Assembly (NCBI GenBank): GCA_965646165.1
Contig: CBFFYP010000027.1
Span: 1-46,655 of the forward strand
Length of the DNA: 46,655 nt
Direction: 5' to 3'
Origin: MGBC114844 sp910585855
GTDB lineage: Bacteria > Bacillota > Clostridia > Lachnospirales > Lachnospiraceae
Shown: positions 24,966-34,828 of the stretch, one piece after another
Numbering within the stretch: position 1 is the stretch's first letter
Layout of the letters: every line of letters starts with the position of its first letter
Program-made: the position numbers and the translations under genes
Notes under the pieces: generated by a model
The model's database searches: none
The model's input: only the letters and a program-made list of their open reading frames with translations
Told to the model about the DNA's origin: nothing

Positions 24966-25964
24966 TTAGTTTTGAGCTTGGGCTTGTACTGCTGTAATCG
25001 CTACTACCCCCACAATATCCTCTGCACTGCAGCCACGGGATAAGTCGTTGACTGGTTTTGCAATACCCTGTGTAACAGGACCATATGCTTCTGCTTTTGC
25101 CAGTCTTTGTACTAACTTATAACCAATATTTCCTGCATCCAAATCTGGAAATACCAATACATTTGCCTTACCTGCTACCGGACTGTTCGGTGCTTTTGAG
25201 CTTCCTACACTCGGTACGATTGCTGCATCCAACTGCAGTTCTCCATCTACTTTTAAGTCAGGATAAGATTCCTTTGCAATTTTCGTTGCTTCTACAACTT
25301 TATCTACATCAGCATGTTTTGCACTTCCCATAGAGGAATGAGATAACATTGCAACAATCGGTTCTTCTTTTACCAGTAATTCAAAAGATTCGGCAGAAGA
25401 CTTTGCAATCGCTGCCAATTCTTCTGGATTTGGATTTTGATTTAATCCAGAATCAGCAAATACAAATGTTCCGTTGCTTCCATACTCGCAGTTTGGAACA
25501 ACCATTAAGAAAAATGCAGATACTAACTTTGTACCCGGTTTTGTCTTAATAATCTGCAGACATGGACGCAGTGTATCAGCAGTCGAATGACATGCACCAG
25601 ATACCAGACCGTCTGCATCTCCGTTTTTAATCATCAGACATCCATAGTATGCATAATCTTTTAACATAGTTGCCTTTGCCTGCTCTGGTGTCATACCCTT
25701 TGCTTTTCTTAACTCTACAAATAAATCAATATATTCCTGTGTCTTTTCATAAGTATTTGGATCGATAATCGTTGCTTTAGAAATATCAAGTCCTTTGCTG
25801 TTTTCTGCAACCTGTTCCGGCGTACCGATAATAATCAGATTTGCAATATCCTCCTTTAAAATCTGCTCTGCTGCCTCAAATGTTCTTCTGTCCATCGACT
25901 CTGGAAGTACAATTGTCTTTTTGTCTGCTCTTGCTCTTTCTTTGATTACATCAATAAAACCCAT
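24966..25964 (-). CDS. pta: Phosphate acetyltransferase
   Basis: 332 residues, the short form without a regulatory N-terminal domain. Conserved segments are LPESMDRRTFEAAEQIL, GLVSGACHSTADTLRP, LSHSSMGSAKHADV and NVLVFPDLDAGNIGYK. It converts acetyl-CoA and phosphate to acetyl phosphate for AckA. AAAGGAG precedes the ATG at 25964. The gene is divergent from tmcAL, with scar U5 between them. Confidence 0.98.
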   Translation of the reverse strand: MGFIDVIKERARADKKTIVLPESMDRRTFEAAEQILKEDIANLIIIGTPEQVAENSKGLDISKATIIDPNTYEKTQEYIDLFVELRKAKGMTPEQAKATMLKDYAYYGCLMIKNGDADGLVSGACHSTADTLRPCLQIIKTKPGTKLVSAFFLMVVPNCEYGSNGTFVFADSGLNQNPNPEELAAIAKSSAESFELLVKEEPIVAMLSHSSMGSAKHADVDKVVEATKIAKESYPDLKVDGELQLDAAIVPSVGSSKAPNSPVAGKANVLVFPDLDAGNIGYKLVQRLAKAEAYGPVTQGIAKPVNDLSRGCSAEDIVGVVAITAVQAQAQN

Positions 25965-26145
25965 AGTAAATAGCTCCTTTCATTTTATGTACCAGAATAA
26001 TTTTATTTGCATATAGTATTGACAAGCCCCTATTCTATATGCACGCTATGGCTATTATAACGCAAAAAATTTTTACGTACAAGATTATCTTGAAATTTTT
26101 CCTAAAAATTTTTCAAAAACACAGTCCTTTCTTATATAAGATAGA

Positions 26146-26320
26146 GGATGCCAGATTCGAAAACGGCAGGCAGCCTGCCGTTTTCGAATCTAGCTGTTTC
26201 CTGACCCCGAAACAAAAAAATAACCTCCAAACTTTTCTAAAAATCTGTTTCTATTCCATAATAAAATACAATTCAGCAAAATATAATCGCTATCTAACCA
26301 ACAGCCAGAGGCGGTGAAAG
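26146..26320. repeat. Family A double scar (locus U5): both units internally deleted
   Basis: AGATTCGAAAACGGCAGGC (26153-26171) and its exact reverse complement (26173-26191) are separated by one A. They are the outer arms of an A-II unit with the whole interior lost. A normal spacer (CTGTTTCCTGACCCCGAAAC...) follows. Then CCAACAGCCAGAGGCGG joins directly to TGAAAG (26299-26320), the two ends of an A-I unit without its interior. Order and orientation match U4. Confidence 0.8.
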
Positions 26321-26326
26321 AAACTC

Positions 26327-26355
26327 TTGCTTTTTTCATCAATCTATGCTATCTT
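26327..26355 (+). promoter_or_regulatory. Promoter of tmcAL
   Basis: TTGCTT (26327-26332) and TATCTT (26350-26355) are 17 bp apart and begin 7 bp after scar U5. The region closely resembles the promoter of the AraC gene at 37040. Confidence 0.6.
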
Positions 26356-26391
26356 CTATCAAAATACTCTTTTTCAGAAAGGTTTTTATTT

Positions 26392-27624
26392 ATGAAAGTA
26401 ACAGGATTAATCGCAGAATATAACCCCTTCCACACTGGACACCTCTTCCATATTGAAACATCCCGCCAACTCAGCCATGCTGATTTTATTTTAGTAATTA
26501 TGAGCGGCGATTTTGTACAAAGAGGCACACCTGCCCTTTTAGACAAATATACCCGGGCAGAAATGGCACTTCTATGTGGAGCAGACGCTGTTATCGAACT
26601 TCCAGTCTGTTTTTCCTGCGCAAGTGCAGAGTCTTTTGCCTATGGTGCAGTTTCTCTGTTCGATCAATTAGGCGTTACGAATTTTTTATCTTTTGGAAGT
26701 GAATGTGGCAATCTCAGCCTGCTTCAATCAGCAGCCGAATTTCTTATAAAAGAATCCTCTGACTTTCAAAAAAAAATTCGACATAATTTAAAACACGGGA
26801 TTTCCTATCCCGCCGCAAGAGCAAATGCCTTTCTCGAAAGCTATACCTCATATTTTGGTGATATTTCTCCGCAGGAAATCGTTTCTCTGCTTTCAAAACC
26901 AAATAATATCCTTGGTTTAGAATACTTAAAAGCACTGAAAAATATCCAAAGCAACATCCTGCCTCTTACTTTTCCAAGACAGGAAGCCGGATATCATGAC
27001 AAACAGTTATATCCAACCTTTGCATCTGCAACCGCTCTGCGAAATACCCTTCTTTCATATAATCTGGAAGCAATCCAATCCTATATTCCTAAAGCGGCTT
27101 TTTCTGTTTTAGAAAGGGAATATCAGCGATCTTTTCCAATTTTAGCGGATGATTTTTCTCTGCCTCTATACTATAAAATCCGCTCCGATATAGAAAAGGG
27201 TATTTCTCTCTCTTCCTATCAGGATATTTCCCCTGAACTAGAAGCCCGTATTTTCAATAAACAGAACCGATTTACTTCCTTTGAATCGTTTGCTTTATTA
27301 TTAAAAACCAAACAATATACACTGACCCGAATCAATCGCTGTCTGCTGCATATCTTACTGGATATTAAAAAAACTGCCTTCTGTCCGCCTCTCTATGCAA
27401 GACTACTAGGATTTCGAAAGTCCTCCTCTGCCTTGCTTACAGCAATGAAAAAAAATTCCTCTATCCCTATTATTACCAAAACTGCCGACGTTAAATATCT
27501 TCCACATTCCTCCCTTTTTGAGCAGGATTTATTTGCTGCAGACTTATACCGAAAGACACAGGAATTTAAATTCCACACCACTCTTGCAGATGAATTTACC
27601 CATCCGATTATCATTCTGCCCTAA
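26392..27624 (+). CDS. tmcAL: tRNA(Met) cytidine acetate ligase TmcAL
   Basis: 410 residues from the ATG at 26392 (MKVTGLIAEYNPFHTGHLFH), with AGAAAGG upstream; the longer frame from 26314 starts inside scar U5. The HIGH-like nucleotidyltransferase motif HTGH and VIMSGDFVQRG are visible. In Bacillus TmcAL (YlbM) uses acetate and ATP to make N4-acetylcytidine at the wobble position of elongator tRNA-Met. Its place beside pta-ackA, which produce acetate, is conserved in Clostridia. It converges on helD with a 6-bp gap. Confidence 0.93.
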   Translation: MKVTGLIAEYNPFHTGHLFHIETSRQLSHADFILVIMSGDFVQRGTPALLDKYTRAEMALLCGADAVIELPVCFSCASAESFAYGAVSLFDQLGVTNFLSFGSECGNLSLLQSAAEFLIKESSDFQKKIRHNLKHGISYPAARANAFLESYTSYFGDISPQEIVSLLSKPNNILGLEYLKALKNIQSNILPLTFPRQEAGYHDKQLYPTFASATALRNTLLSYNLEAIQSYIPKAAFSVLEREYQRSFPILADDFSLPLYYKIRSDIEKGISLSSYQDISPELEARIFNKQNRFTSFESFALLLKTKQYTLTRINRCLLHILLDIKKTAFCPPLYARLLGFRKSSSALLTAMKKNSSIPIITKTADVKYLPHSSLFEQDLFAADLYRKTQEFKFHTTLADEFTHPIIILP

Positions 27625-27630
27625 TCCTTC

Positions 27631-29685
27631 CTAAAAACTACAGAATGTATAAATATTTAACCGATGCAATGCCCTTGTAGCACAGATATAAAGCCCCTGC
27701 CGATGTAAATTTGTCTGATGCTGCTCTTTTATTAAAACATGTACACTGTCAAATTCCAATCCTTTTGCCAGATAAAACGTTGTAACCACTACCCCGGAAT
27801 AAAACTTTCGACTGTTTTTATCCAAATAATGAACTGGCATATCGTTTAATTGTTCCGACAGTCTTTCTTTTGCCATTTTCGCATCCCTTTCTGTTATACA
27901 AAGCACACCGACCATTTCCACTCCTTCCTGTATCTCTTTTTGTATCTTCTCTGCCAACAGTTCAAAAAGTTCCTCTCCTCCCTCAAAAAATTCTGGTTCT
28001 TTCCCATGCCGATCGACAATCTCCACCTTGGTATCCCCAATCAATCCGGCAGCATAAGAAGCAATTTCTGCAGTGGAACGATAACTTTTTCGAATCTCCA
28101 CCATTCTAATCTGCTTTCCAAAAATCTTAGGCAAAAACTTCAGTACATCCCTTTGCTGTTCTTCCATTGTCTGCGCCCGATCCCCAACCATTGTCATTTT
28201 ACAGGAAAAAAGTGCATGAATCAGCAGATACTGCAGATAAGAATAGTCCTGCATCTCATCAATTACCAAATGTTTCACCCGCTTTTTTCTCTGTATTCCC
28301 TCTAACAGATACTTTAAATAAAGCATCGGAAATACATGTTCATAATGCAAATTTCGTTTTTCTAACGGCACATTTGGCAGTCCTTTTTCCCCTATGGAAA
28401 CCAAAAAATCAGAATAAATCCGATAAATATCTCTTGTCTGATAAAACCGCAGCAATTTATCTGTAATAATTTCCTTTTTTATAATATCCATATCGCTTCC
28501 CTGGAGTGTTTCCTGCTCATCAATCCAATACTCCGCTATTGCTTCCATTCGTTTTAAAAACGGAATCTCTGAAAACTTCATATAAAACAGTTCCTGTATC
28601 TCTCCTGCGGTCTTTCTCATCTTTTCAAATTGAACATCCCGAAAAGAAATACCATCACTCTCTAGTCCAAGCACATATCCATAAATCTCCTTAGCATACT
28701 CCTTCGACTGACGAAAAAGCCTTCTTTTTCTTTTATTCGAATCAATCAATTCCTCTGAAAGACTTCGTTCTATTTGATCATAACAGTCCTCACAGTCACA
28801 ATACTCTTTCAATTCATGATAAGCATAATCATCAAAACTCATTTCACAAATCTGCTCTTCTCCTAACTCCGGCAGAATATGAGAAATATAATCAGAAAAA
28901 ATACGATTCGGTGAAAGAATCAAAACCTGACTGGCAGAAAGATTTTTTCTGTCATGATATAAAAGATAGGCAATCCGATGCAGAGCAATCGAAGTTTTTC
29001 CGCTTCCTGCACTCCCCTGTACCACTAAAATCGAATCCTTTTGATTGCGAATAATGGCATTTTGTTCCTTTTGAATCGAACGAACAATACTTTTTAAAGA
29101 AGCATTGGCATGTGTACCAAGTTCACGCTTTAATATATCATCATCAATTTTCATATCACATTCAAAGGCATACTGCAATTTTCCCTTTTTAATCTGATAC
29201 TGATACTTTGCCGTAATCTCCCCACTAATCTTTCCAACAGGAGCAAAATAAGCCGCTCTGCCTTTTTCATAGTCATAAAATAAACTAGAAACCGGCGCAC
29301 GCCAATCAAAAATCAAAGGCATCTCCTGTAAACTCTCTGAAAAATTTCCGATTCCAATATAAAACGATTCTATCTCCTCTTCTCCATCATACCAAAAATC
29401 AATTCTCCCAAAATAAGGCGAATCCAACATCTTCTGATAACGACACAATTCCCGCTGCTTCTCCTGATTATCCGTCACTCGACTTCTCAATGCCTGCTGA
29501 TTATCAAAATTTTCATAACCATACTCATCCATCTCCGTATAGTTCTGCCAATAATACTCCTGCATCCGATTCACATCCTGCTGCCCCACCTGCAAAGATA
29601 CCATTATCTGAGCAATCTTCCTCTCTAGCTTCTTTAAAATTTCCTCTATATGCTGTTCTTCTTGTTCTATCTGCCCCTTTTCCAC
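27631..29685 (-). CDS. helD: HelD-like RNA polymerase recycling motor ATPase (UvrD/Rep family)
   Basis: 684 residues. The N-terminal 85 residues form a charged coiled coil, which in HelD inserts into the RNA polymerase secondary channel. Helicase motifs follow: Walker A GSAGSGKT (224-231), motif II VIDEMQDYSYLQ, motif III GDRAQTM, and LAKGLEFDSVHV and ICATRALHRL near the end. In Bacillus HelD releases stalled RNA polymerase from DNA. The start is GTG at 29685 with AGGAGG 8 bp upstream. A resistance-type HelR role is an alternative. Confidence 0.9.
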   Translation of the reverse strand: MEKGQIEQEEQHIEEILKKLERKIAQIMVSLQVGQQDVNRMQEYYWQNYTEMDEYGYENFDNQQALRSRVTDNQEKQRELCRYQKMLDSPYFGRIDFWYDGEEEIESFYIGIGNFSESLQEMPLIFDWRAPVSSLFYDYEKGRAAYFAPVGKISGEITAKYQYQIKKGKLQYAFECDMKIDDDILKRELGTHANASLKSIVRSIQKEQNAIIRNQKDSILVVQGSAGSGKTSIALHRIAYLLYHDRKNLSASQVLILSPNRIFSDYISHILPELGEEQICEMSFDDYAYHELKEYCDCEDCYDQIERSLSEELIDSNKRKRRLFRQSKEYAKEIYGYVLGLESDGISFRDVQFEKMRKTAGEIQELFYMKFSEIPFLKRMEAIAEYWIDEQETLQGSDMDIIKKEIITDKLLRFYQTRDIYRIYSDFLVSIGEKGLPNVPLEKRNLHYEHVFPMLYLKYLLEGIQRKKRVKHLVIDEMQDYSYLQYLLIHALFSCKMTMVGDRAQTMEEQQRDVLKFLPKIFGKQIRMVEIRKSYRSTAEIASYAAGLIGDTKVEIVDRHGKEPEFFEGGEELFELLAEKIQKEIQEGVEMVGVLCITERDAKMAKERLSEQLNDMPVHYLDKNSRKFYSGVVVTTFYLAKGLEFDSVHVLIKEQHQTNLHRQGLYICATRALHRLNIYTFCSF

Positions 29686-29884
29686 GCAAATATCCTCCTA
29701 ATCTTAATCATTTTTCCCATATCAAACCAGACACATTTAACCATACGCAAAATTGAGGAAAGCAAGAAAAATTACTACTCCATCCCCCAAAAAGCAAGAA
29801 GCCCTAAAGCATCTTCCCTTTCATTATAACATAAAGAATAAAACCATGCAAATTTATAATAAATCTTCTTTAATTAGGCTTTTG

Positions 29885-30250
29885 GATAAAGGATACCAGA
29901 AAAAGAAGGCTTTCACCGGACGCGAGAAACAGTTTGTTCTTTTTCTTTGCTTGCTTCGCTCTCCAAACGGTAAGAACGTCTAAGACTTCTGTATTGAAGT
30001 ATATCCAACCGGACGAACCGGGGCGCAATTCGCCCTCATGACAACCGAAACGAAACGAATGTAAGGAAGGATTTTACCATCCATAAAACATCCTCTTCTC
30101 TATCATCCGGGCTAAACACGCCCCTTTTTTTGCACACCCTGCATGGAAGCAGGATATGCAAAAAATTCTAGGTGTTTCCACAGAAGTCAGACGTTCTAAC
30201 TGTTCTCCGAAGTCGCATACAAAGAAAAAGAACAAACCGCCTCTCGCTGT
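29885..30250 (-). repeat. Family A element, A-I type, reverse copy (locus U6)
   Basis: Outer terminus GGATAAAGGATACCAG (29884 on), then TTTCACCGGACGCGAG. The lower arms TTCTTTTTCTTTG and CAAAGAAAAAGAA pair, as do AGAACGTCT and AGACGTTCT, both altered from other copies with pairing kept. It is the first half of a divergent pair with the unit at 30537. Confidence 0.85.
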
Positions 30251-30536
30251 TCGTAGAGTGCAGCAGAAATGATATTTTGTTGTTATCAGTTAGAGTTTCT
30301 TTTGTAGTAAATAAAAATTCGGATAAGATTCTTTTTCGTTCCAAAGTCAAGAAACAAAAAAATATCAAATTCCTACCCATAACAGAATATCACTACTATC
30401 TTCTTTTAAAATGACAAATTTTTTATAATATGTTCAAAAGACTAATTAAAATAGGTCTTTTAAAATTAAACGCTCAATCGAGATTATTAAAAAACCAAAA
30501 GGAATTTATAAGATTTTTTACCTGCCACTATCCAGC
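30251..30536. other. Spacer between the two A-I units of U6
   Basis: A 286-bp AT-rich spacer, longer than the 30-85 bp seen in other pairs. Its left part (GGATAAGATTCTTTTTCGTTCC...GTCAAGAAAC) matches the usual A-I/A-II spacer; the rest is unrelated and has no gene. It may mark where a lost A-II unit was replaced. Confidence 0.55.
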
Positions 30537-30878
30537 CAACAGCCAGAGGCGGTTTACTCCTTTCCTTTGTATGCGACTTCGGAGAACGGTTAGAACGTCT
30601 GGCTTCTGTGGAAACATCTAGAATTTTTTGCATATCCTGCTTCCATGCAGGGTATGCAAAAAAAGGGGCGTGTTTAGCCCGAACGATAGAGAAGAGGATG
30701 TTTTATGGATGATAAAATCCTTCCTTACACTCGCTTTGTTTCGGCTGTCATGAGGGCGAATTGCGCCCCGGTTCGTCCGGTAAGATGTGCCTGAATACAG
30801 AAGCCCTAGACGTTCTTACCGTTCGGAGAGCGGAGCAAACAAAGGAAAGGAGTAAACCGCCTCTGGCGTCCGGTGAAA
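30537..30878 (+). repeat. Family A element, A-I type (locus U6)
   Basis: Arms AGAACGTCTGGCTTCTG and CAGAAGCCCTAGACGTTCT match each other but differ from U4 at a compensated A:T to C:G position. The core hairpin lies at about 30628-30660 and the right end is GGCGTCCGGTGAAAG, 33 bp from the stop codon of the ABC gene at 30912. Confidence 0.87.
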
Positions 30879-30911
30879 GCCCACATCCCATCTCCAAAAA
30901 TTTAATTAAAA

Positions 30912-32732
30912 CTAACAATAATACTGTGCCTGTGCATTCCAAAGTTTACGATAAATCCCATCCTCTTTTACCAGTTCTTCATGGCTTCCCCTCTGTACCA
31001 CAGTTCCCTGATCAAATACCAAAATATCCTCACAAAACCGACACGAAGCCAGCCGATGCGAAATATACAGTGCCGTTTTCTTCCCTACCATCTGGTCAAA
31101 ACCGGCATACACCTCACACTCTGAAATCGGATCTAAAGCCGCAGTAGGCTCATCCATAATCACAAAAGAAGCATCCTTATAAATTGCCCGTGCAATCGCC
31201 ATTTTCTGCTTTTCTCCACCGGAAAAAACAACCCCGTCCGCATAAACTTCTTTCCCGACAAATGTATCCAATCCATCACGAAGTTTTTCCATCCTTTCCT
31301 CTAATCCTGCACGCCCCAACGCATCCATCGCACGTGATACTTCTACCTGTTTTGAAGCTGCCACATTTTCCCCGACAGAAAAAGCAAACAGCCGAAAATC
31401 TTGAAATACTACTGCAAACAACTTTTGATATTCTGCATAATTATATTTTCGAATATCAATTCCATTTACTTTAATACATCCTTCTGTTACATCATAAAGC
31501 CGGCAAAGCAGTTTAATAAATGTTGTCTTTCCAGAACCATTTTTCCCTACAATCGCCATCTTTTCTCCAATTACAAATTTTAAATTCAGATTTCGAATCA
31601 CATCTGTCTGTGTTCCGGGATATCGAAACGAAACCTGTTCAAACTCTACCAAAAACCGATGATCCCGCCGCTTTTCTACCGGAATCGTTCCTTCATATTT
31701 TCTCTTGCTAAGATCAATATAATCAATATAATCTTTGCAGGCAAGCGCCGCTTCCTTCATCCCCCCCATTGCTCTGGCAAATTCCGATACCGATTTGGAG
31801 AACTGAATCATACTAGCAGCATAAGTTACCACTTGTCCAATCGAAATCATTCCCACATAGGCACGAAATCCGGTAAACAAATAAATCAGCAGCCCCGACA
31901 GATTTGATATTGTATTTCCAATCCAAAGTTTTTTTCTTATACTTTTCCCTACCTGCCTGATTCCGTCTTTTCCTTTTTCACACAGTTTTTCCACTTCTGT
32001 TTCTATTATCTTTTGCTGTCCATAATTTCTAAGATCTTTCTGCGACTCTACATCTGCCAGCATATCCATATAATAGTTCATCTGATTCTCTTCTCCAGAA
32101 ATATTATTATATGCTTTCATTTCCTGTTCGGCATAAAACAGATCCGATTTATAATTAATCCAAATCAAAACACCTATTCCCATCCATAAAAAGAGCGAAA
32201 ACCAAATCGAACCGATCCATCCATATTCAATTTGATTTTTCTTTACAAACATCGGAATTAAAATTCCTATTGCAATACCAATCGAAACCCCGTTCTTAAT
32301 CACATCTTCCAAAAAATAAAAGGTCTGCCCCACCACCCCCAAATATGTTTTTGACACTCCACGTACCCGAAGTTCTTGTACTTTAATATCTTCTAAATAC
32401 TCATAATCCATTAAAAAGCTTTTTTCATTTAAACGATATGCCTCAATTTCTTTCATATATTCCAATTTCTGATTATACCACTCTCTTGTTCTGCAGCCTA
32501 TTATTCTTAACATCACTTGTATGCCAAACGCTGCAAAAATCAGCCAAAATAACTTCTCCGTTTCCTCTTTTCTCTGCACTGCATCTAGAAGTTTTCCTGT
32601 TAAAATCACTGTGATAAACGGGTTAATTGCTTCTAATATAACAGAAATGAAAAAAGAAAATATTGTCTTTTTATTTTGTCTGGCAAAACCCAGACTCACC
32701 CGCCATATCGACTGCCAATCCTGTTTATTCAT
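30912..32732 (-). CDS. ABC exporter subunit B, fused permease and ATPase
   Basis: 606 residues from the ATG at 32732, with AAAGGAGGGG upstream; a longer frame overlapping the previous gene is rejected. The N-terminal membrane domain (about 15-320) is followed by an ATPase with Walker A GKNGSGKTT, the signature FSGGEKQKMAIARAIYK and Walker B FVIMDEPTAALDP. There is no C39 peptidase domain. The start overlaps the stop of subunit A by 8 bp, so the two probably form a heterodimer. With the LytTR/GHKL pair upstream, export of a peptide or a peptide-resistance function is plausible; no precursor peptide gene was found. Confidence 0.92.
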   Translation of the reverse strand: MNKQDWQSIWRVSLGFARQNKKTIFSFFISVILEAINPFITVILTGKLLDAVQRKEETEKLFWLIFAAFGIQVMLRIIGCRTREWYNQKLEYMKEIEAYRLNEKSFLMDYEYLEDIKVQELRVRGVSKTYLGVVGQTFYFLEDVIKNGVSIGIAIGILIPMFVKKNQIEYGWIGSIWFSLFLWMGIGVLIWINYKSDLFYAEQEMKAYNNISGEENQMNYYMDMLADVESQKDLRNYGQQKIIETEVEKLCEKGKDGIRQVGKSIRKKLWIGNTISNLSGLLIYLFTGFRAYVGMISIGQVVTYAASMIQFSKSVSEFARAMGGMKEAALACKDYIDYIDLSKRKYEGTIPVEKRRDHRFLVEFEQVSFRYPGTQTDVIRNLNLKFVIGEKMAIVGKNGSGKTTFIKLLCRLYDVTEGCIKVNGIDIRKYNYAEYQKLFAVVFQDFRLFAFSVGENVAASKQVEVSRAMDALGRAGLEERMEKLRDGLDTFVGKEVYADGVVFSGGEKQKMAIARAIYKDASFVIMDEPTAALDPISECEVYAGFDQMVGKKTALYISHRLASCRFCEDILVFDQGTVVQRGSHEELVKEDGIYRKLWNAQAQYYC

Positions 32733-34647
32733 CAAAAATCCCCTCCTTTCGCTTTCTGTCCTCTTCTTCATTCTCCTGCAGTTCATCTCCCATTTGTTTT
32801 CTTCTCTTTTTTTGTTCATCCTGCTCTTTATAGTACCGACTCTGCGTCACAAAAAGCTGTGCATAGCGGGTATTAGCGGAAAGCAGACTGGCATGTGTTC
32901 CTTCCTCAAGAATCCGCCCATGTTCTAATAAAATAATCCTGTCACAAAACCTTGTACTAGAAAGACGATGAGAAATATAGATTGATGTTCGCCTTTTTGC
33001 TGCCCTTCCATAATTTTGATATAGTTCATTTTCTGCAATCGGATCTAATGCTGCTGTAGGTTCATCCAAAATCAGCAGCGGAGCTGCCTTATACAAAGCC
33101 CTTGCAAAAATCAATTTCTGCTTTTCACCCCCGGAAAACTCTTCTGCCGCTTTATGAACCTCCTTTACCAATAACGCTTTTCCTTTTTGAGCAATCTGAT
33201 GATAGCGTTTTGAAAATCCAGACAGTTTCAATACCCAATTAAGCCTTCTGCGATCGATCTGTTCTTCTGTACTTGCCGTTAAATTTTCATCTAACGATAC
33301 TGGAAGCATGGTAGAATCTTGAAATAATACAGATACCAGACGATAATATTCCTCACGGGTAAACTGCCGAATAGGAATATCATTTAATAAAATCTCCCCT
33401 TTCGTAGGATGATAAAATCCACAAATTAACTTTACAAGCGTTGTCTTTCCTGCACCATTTAGCCCAAGAAGTGCTAACTTTTCTCCCGGCCAAATCACCA
33501 AAGAAATCCCGTCAAGCGTCGGCTTTTGATTACCCGGATACGTAAAAGAAACATTGCGAAGTTCCAATTTTACACCATTTTCTGCTATTTTTTGAAGTTT
33601 TGTTTCTCCCACTCCATCTGTCTGATTCCACTGATTTGGAATTTCTAAAAATTCCCGAATATAACCAATCGCAGCACAAAACGGGTTCATTGTTATCATC
33701 TGCCGAAAGAAAAGATTAAAATAAACGGAAATCCCTCCTACCACTCCAATTAAAAATACAAAAGAAGTCGCTGTAATTGCCCCGCTTGAAATCTGCAAAA
33801 TAAGATATCCATAAATACACAAATTACTGATAAAATCAATACTGTTATTTCCCAATCCGCTTAAAAAATACCAATTATGTATTTTTTTAAAAATATTGTC
33901 CATTCGCTCTAACACATCCTGATACTTCCCTAAAAGCCAGTCTGCCATCTGATAAATACGAATCTCTTTTCCTGCTGCACTTTCCATACTCTGCCTGCTT
34001 AAATAAGCAGCTTCTTTTGCTGCACTGCTTAAATAAACATGATAAAACCGATGTTTTTTCTTTGCCAAAAAAAGTAAAAAAAAGTGTAAAATCACAGAAC
34101 AGCAAGTAATCAATAAAATCCAGACACTGCTTCTTACCAGCAAAAATCCATAAACTAAAATCCCAAATATCGCCTGCATCGTTATAGAAAAAGACAGCAT
34201 CATACCAACAAAATTATAGTTATCCTTCAATGCTTTCCACACATTTCCTACCTTTTTCTGCTCTTGCTCTAATCGATCATAATCCAAATCCATAATCTTA
34301 TGAAAACACTTTTTTATATAGTGAAAAGATACCGTCCTTCCCTCATACCGCAGATAATTATTCATCCCGGTATCCGCAACATGACAGATCCAAATAAGCA
34401 GTATCAATACAATCATCTCCAATATTATTTTCTCTATATTCCATCCATTTTCTAACCCTCTTAACAGTTCTGCCGGAAGCAGTGTACCCAAAAAAGATCC
34501 CGCCACATTTGGTAAAATACAAAGCCACTGATAATAAAATAGCTTTTTATCCCATTCCCTAATTTCTTTCATATGAAACCAAATATTACTTAACATTCCA
34601 TATTTTTGTTTCTTTTCCACTCCAAAAATTTCACGAAACTCAACCAT
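32725..34647 (-). CDS. ABC exporter subunit A, fused permease and ATPase
   Basis: 640 residues. The membrane domain (about 30-340) is followed by an ATPase with Walker A GLNGAGKTT, the signature FSGGEKQKLIFARALYK, Walker B LLILDEPTAALDP and YISHRLSSTRFCD. The last 35 residues are very rich in Lys, Arg, Glu and Asp (EQDEQKKRRKQMGDELQENE). AAGGAGG precedes the ATG at 34647. The domain order and sequence are close to subunit B, indicating an old duplication. The substrate is not known. Confidence 0.92.
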   Translation of the reverse strand: MVEFREIFGVEKKQKYGMLSNIWFHMKEIREWDKKLFYYQWLCILPNVAGSFLGTLLPAELLRGLENGWNIEKIILEMIVLILLIWICHVADTGMNNYLRYEGRTVSFHYIKKCFHKIMDLDYDRLEQEQKKVGNVWKALKDNYNFVGMMLSFSITMQAIFGILVYGFLLVRSSVWILLITCCSVILHFFLLFLAKKKHRFYHVYLSSAAKEAAYLSRQSMESAAGKEIRIYQMADWLLGKYQDVLERMDNIFKKIHNWYFLSGLGNNSIDFISNLCIYGYLILQISSGAITATSFVFLIGVVGGISVYFNLFFRQMITMNPFCAAIGYIREFLEIPNQWNQTDGVGETKLQKIAENGVKLELRNVSFTYPGNQKPTLDGISLVIWPGEKLALLGLNGAGKTTLVKLICGFYHPTKGEILLNDIPIRQFTREEYYRLVSVLFQDSTMLPVSLDENLTASTEEQIDRRRLNWVLKLSGFSKRYHQIAQKGKALLVKEVHKAAEEFSGGEKQKLIFARALYKAAPLLILDEPTAALDPIAENELYQNYGRAAKRRTSIYISHRLSSTRFCDRIILLEHGRILEEGTHASLLSANTRYAQLFVTQSRYYKEQDEQKKRRKQMGDELQENEEEDRKRKEGIFDE

Positions 34648-34702
34648 TCCTTTTCCCTCCTTACCGTTAACTCCATTCCTTTATAAAAGTTTTTCCCAGA
34701 AA

Positions 34703-34793
34703 GGACGCCAAAACCCAAAAGAAAATCCGCCACGAGGAAATGCTAAGCGCAAGCGAACCCGGAATAGATCTTCCTTTCAAGTTCAGCGTCCCC
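34703..34793. repeat. Family B fold-back remnant (B5)
   Basis: GGACGCCAAAACCC... from a reverse copy is joined to ...GAGGAAATGCTAAGCGCAAGCG...TTCAGCGTCC from a forward copy. Both outer ends are therefore the GGACGCC type, as expected if a divergent B pair like 3169-3617 lost its centre. It lies in the leader of the ABC exporter operon. Confidence 0.65.
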
Positions 34794-34809
34794 CCAATTC
34801 TTATTTTGT

Positions 34810-34818
34810 ATTATACCA
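34810..34818 (-). promoter_or_regulatory. Extended -10 promoter of the ABC exporter operon
   Basis: On the minus strand TGGTATAAT (34818-34810) is an extended -10 element; no good -35 box is seen, which such promoters tolerate. The predicted leader of about 160 bases includes remnant B5. Confidence 0.5.
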
Positions 34819-34828
34819 ATTCTAAATT

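Noticed and set aside
30628..30665. Core hairpin of family A as a rho-independent terminator
   Set aside because: The T and A runs are paired parts of the stem and no free U-tract follows it on either strand.
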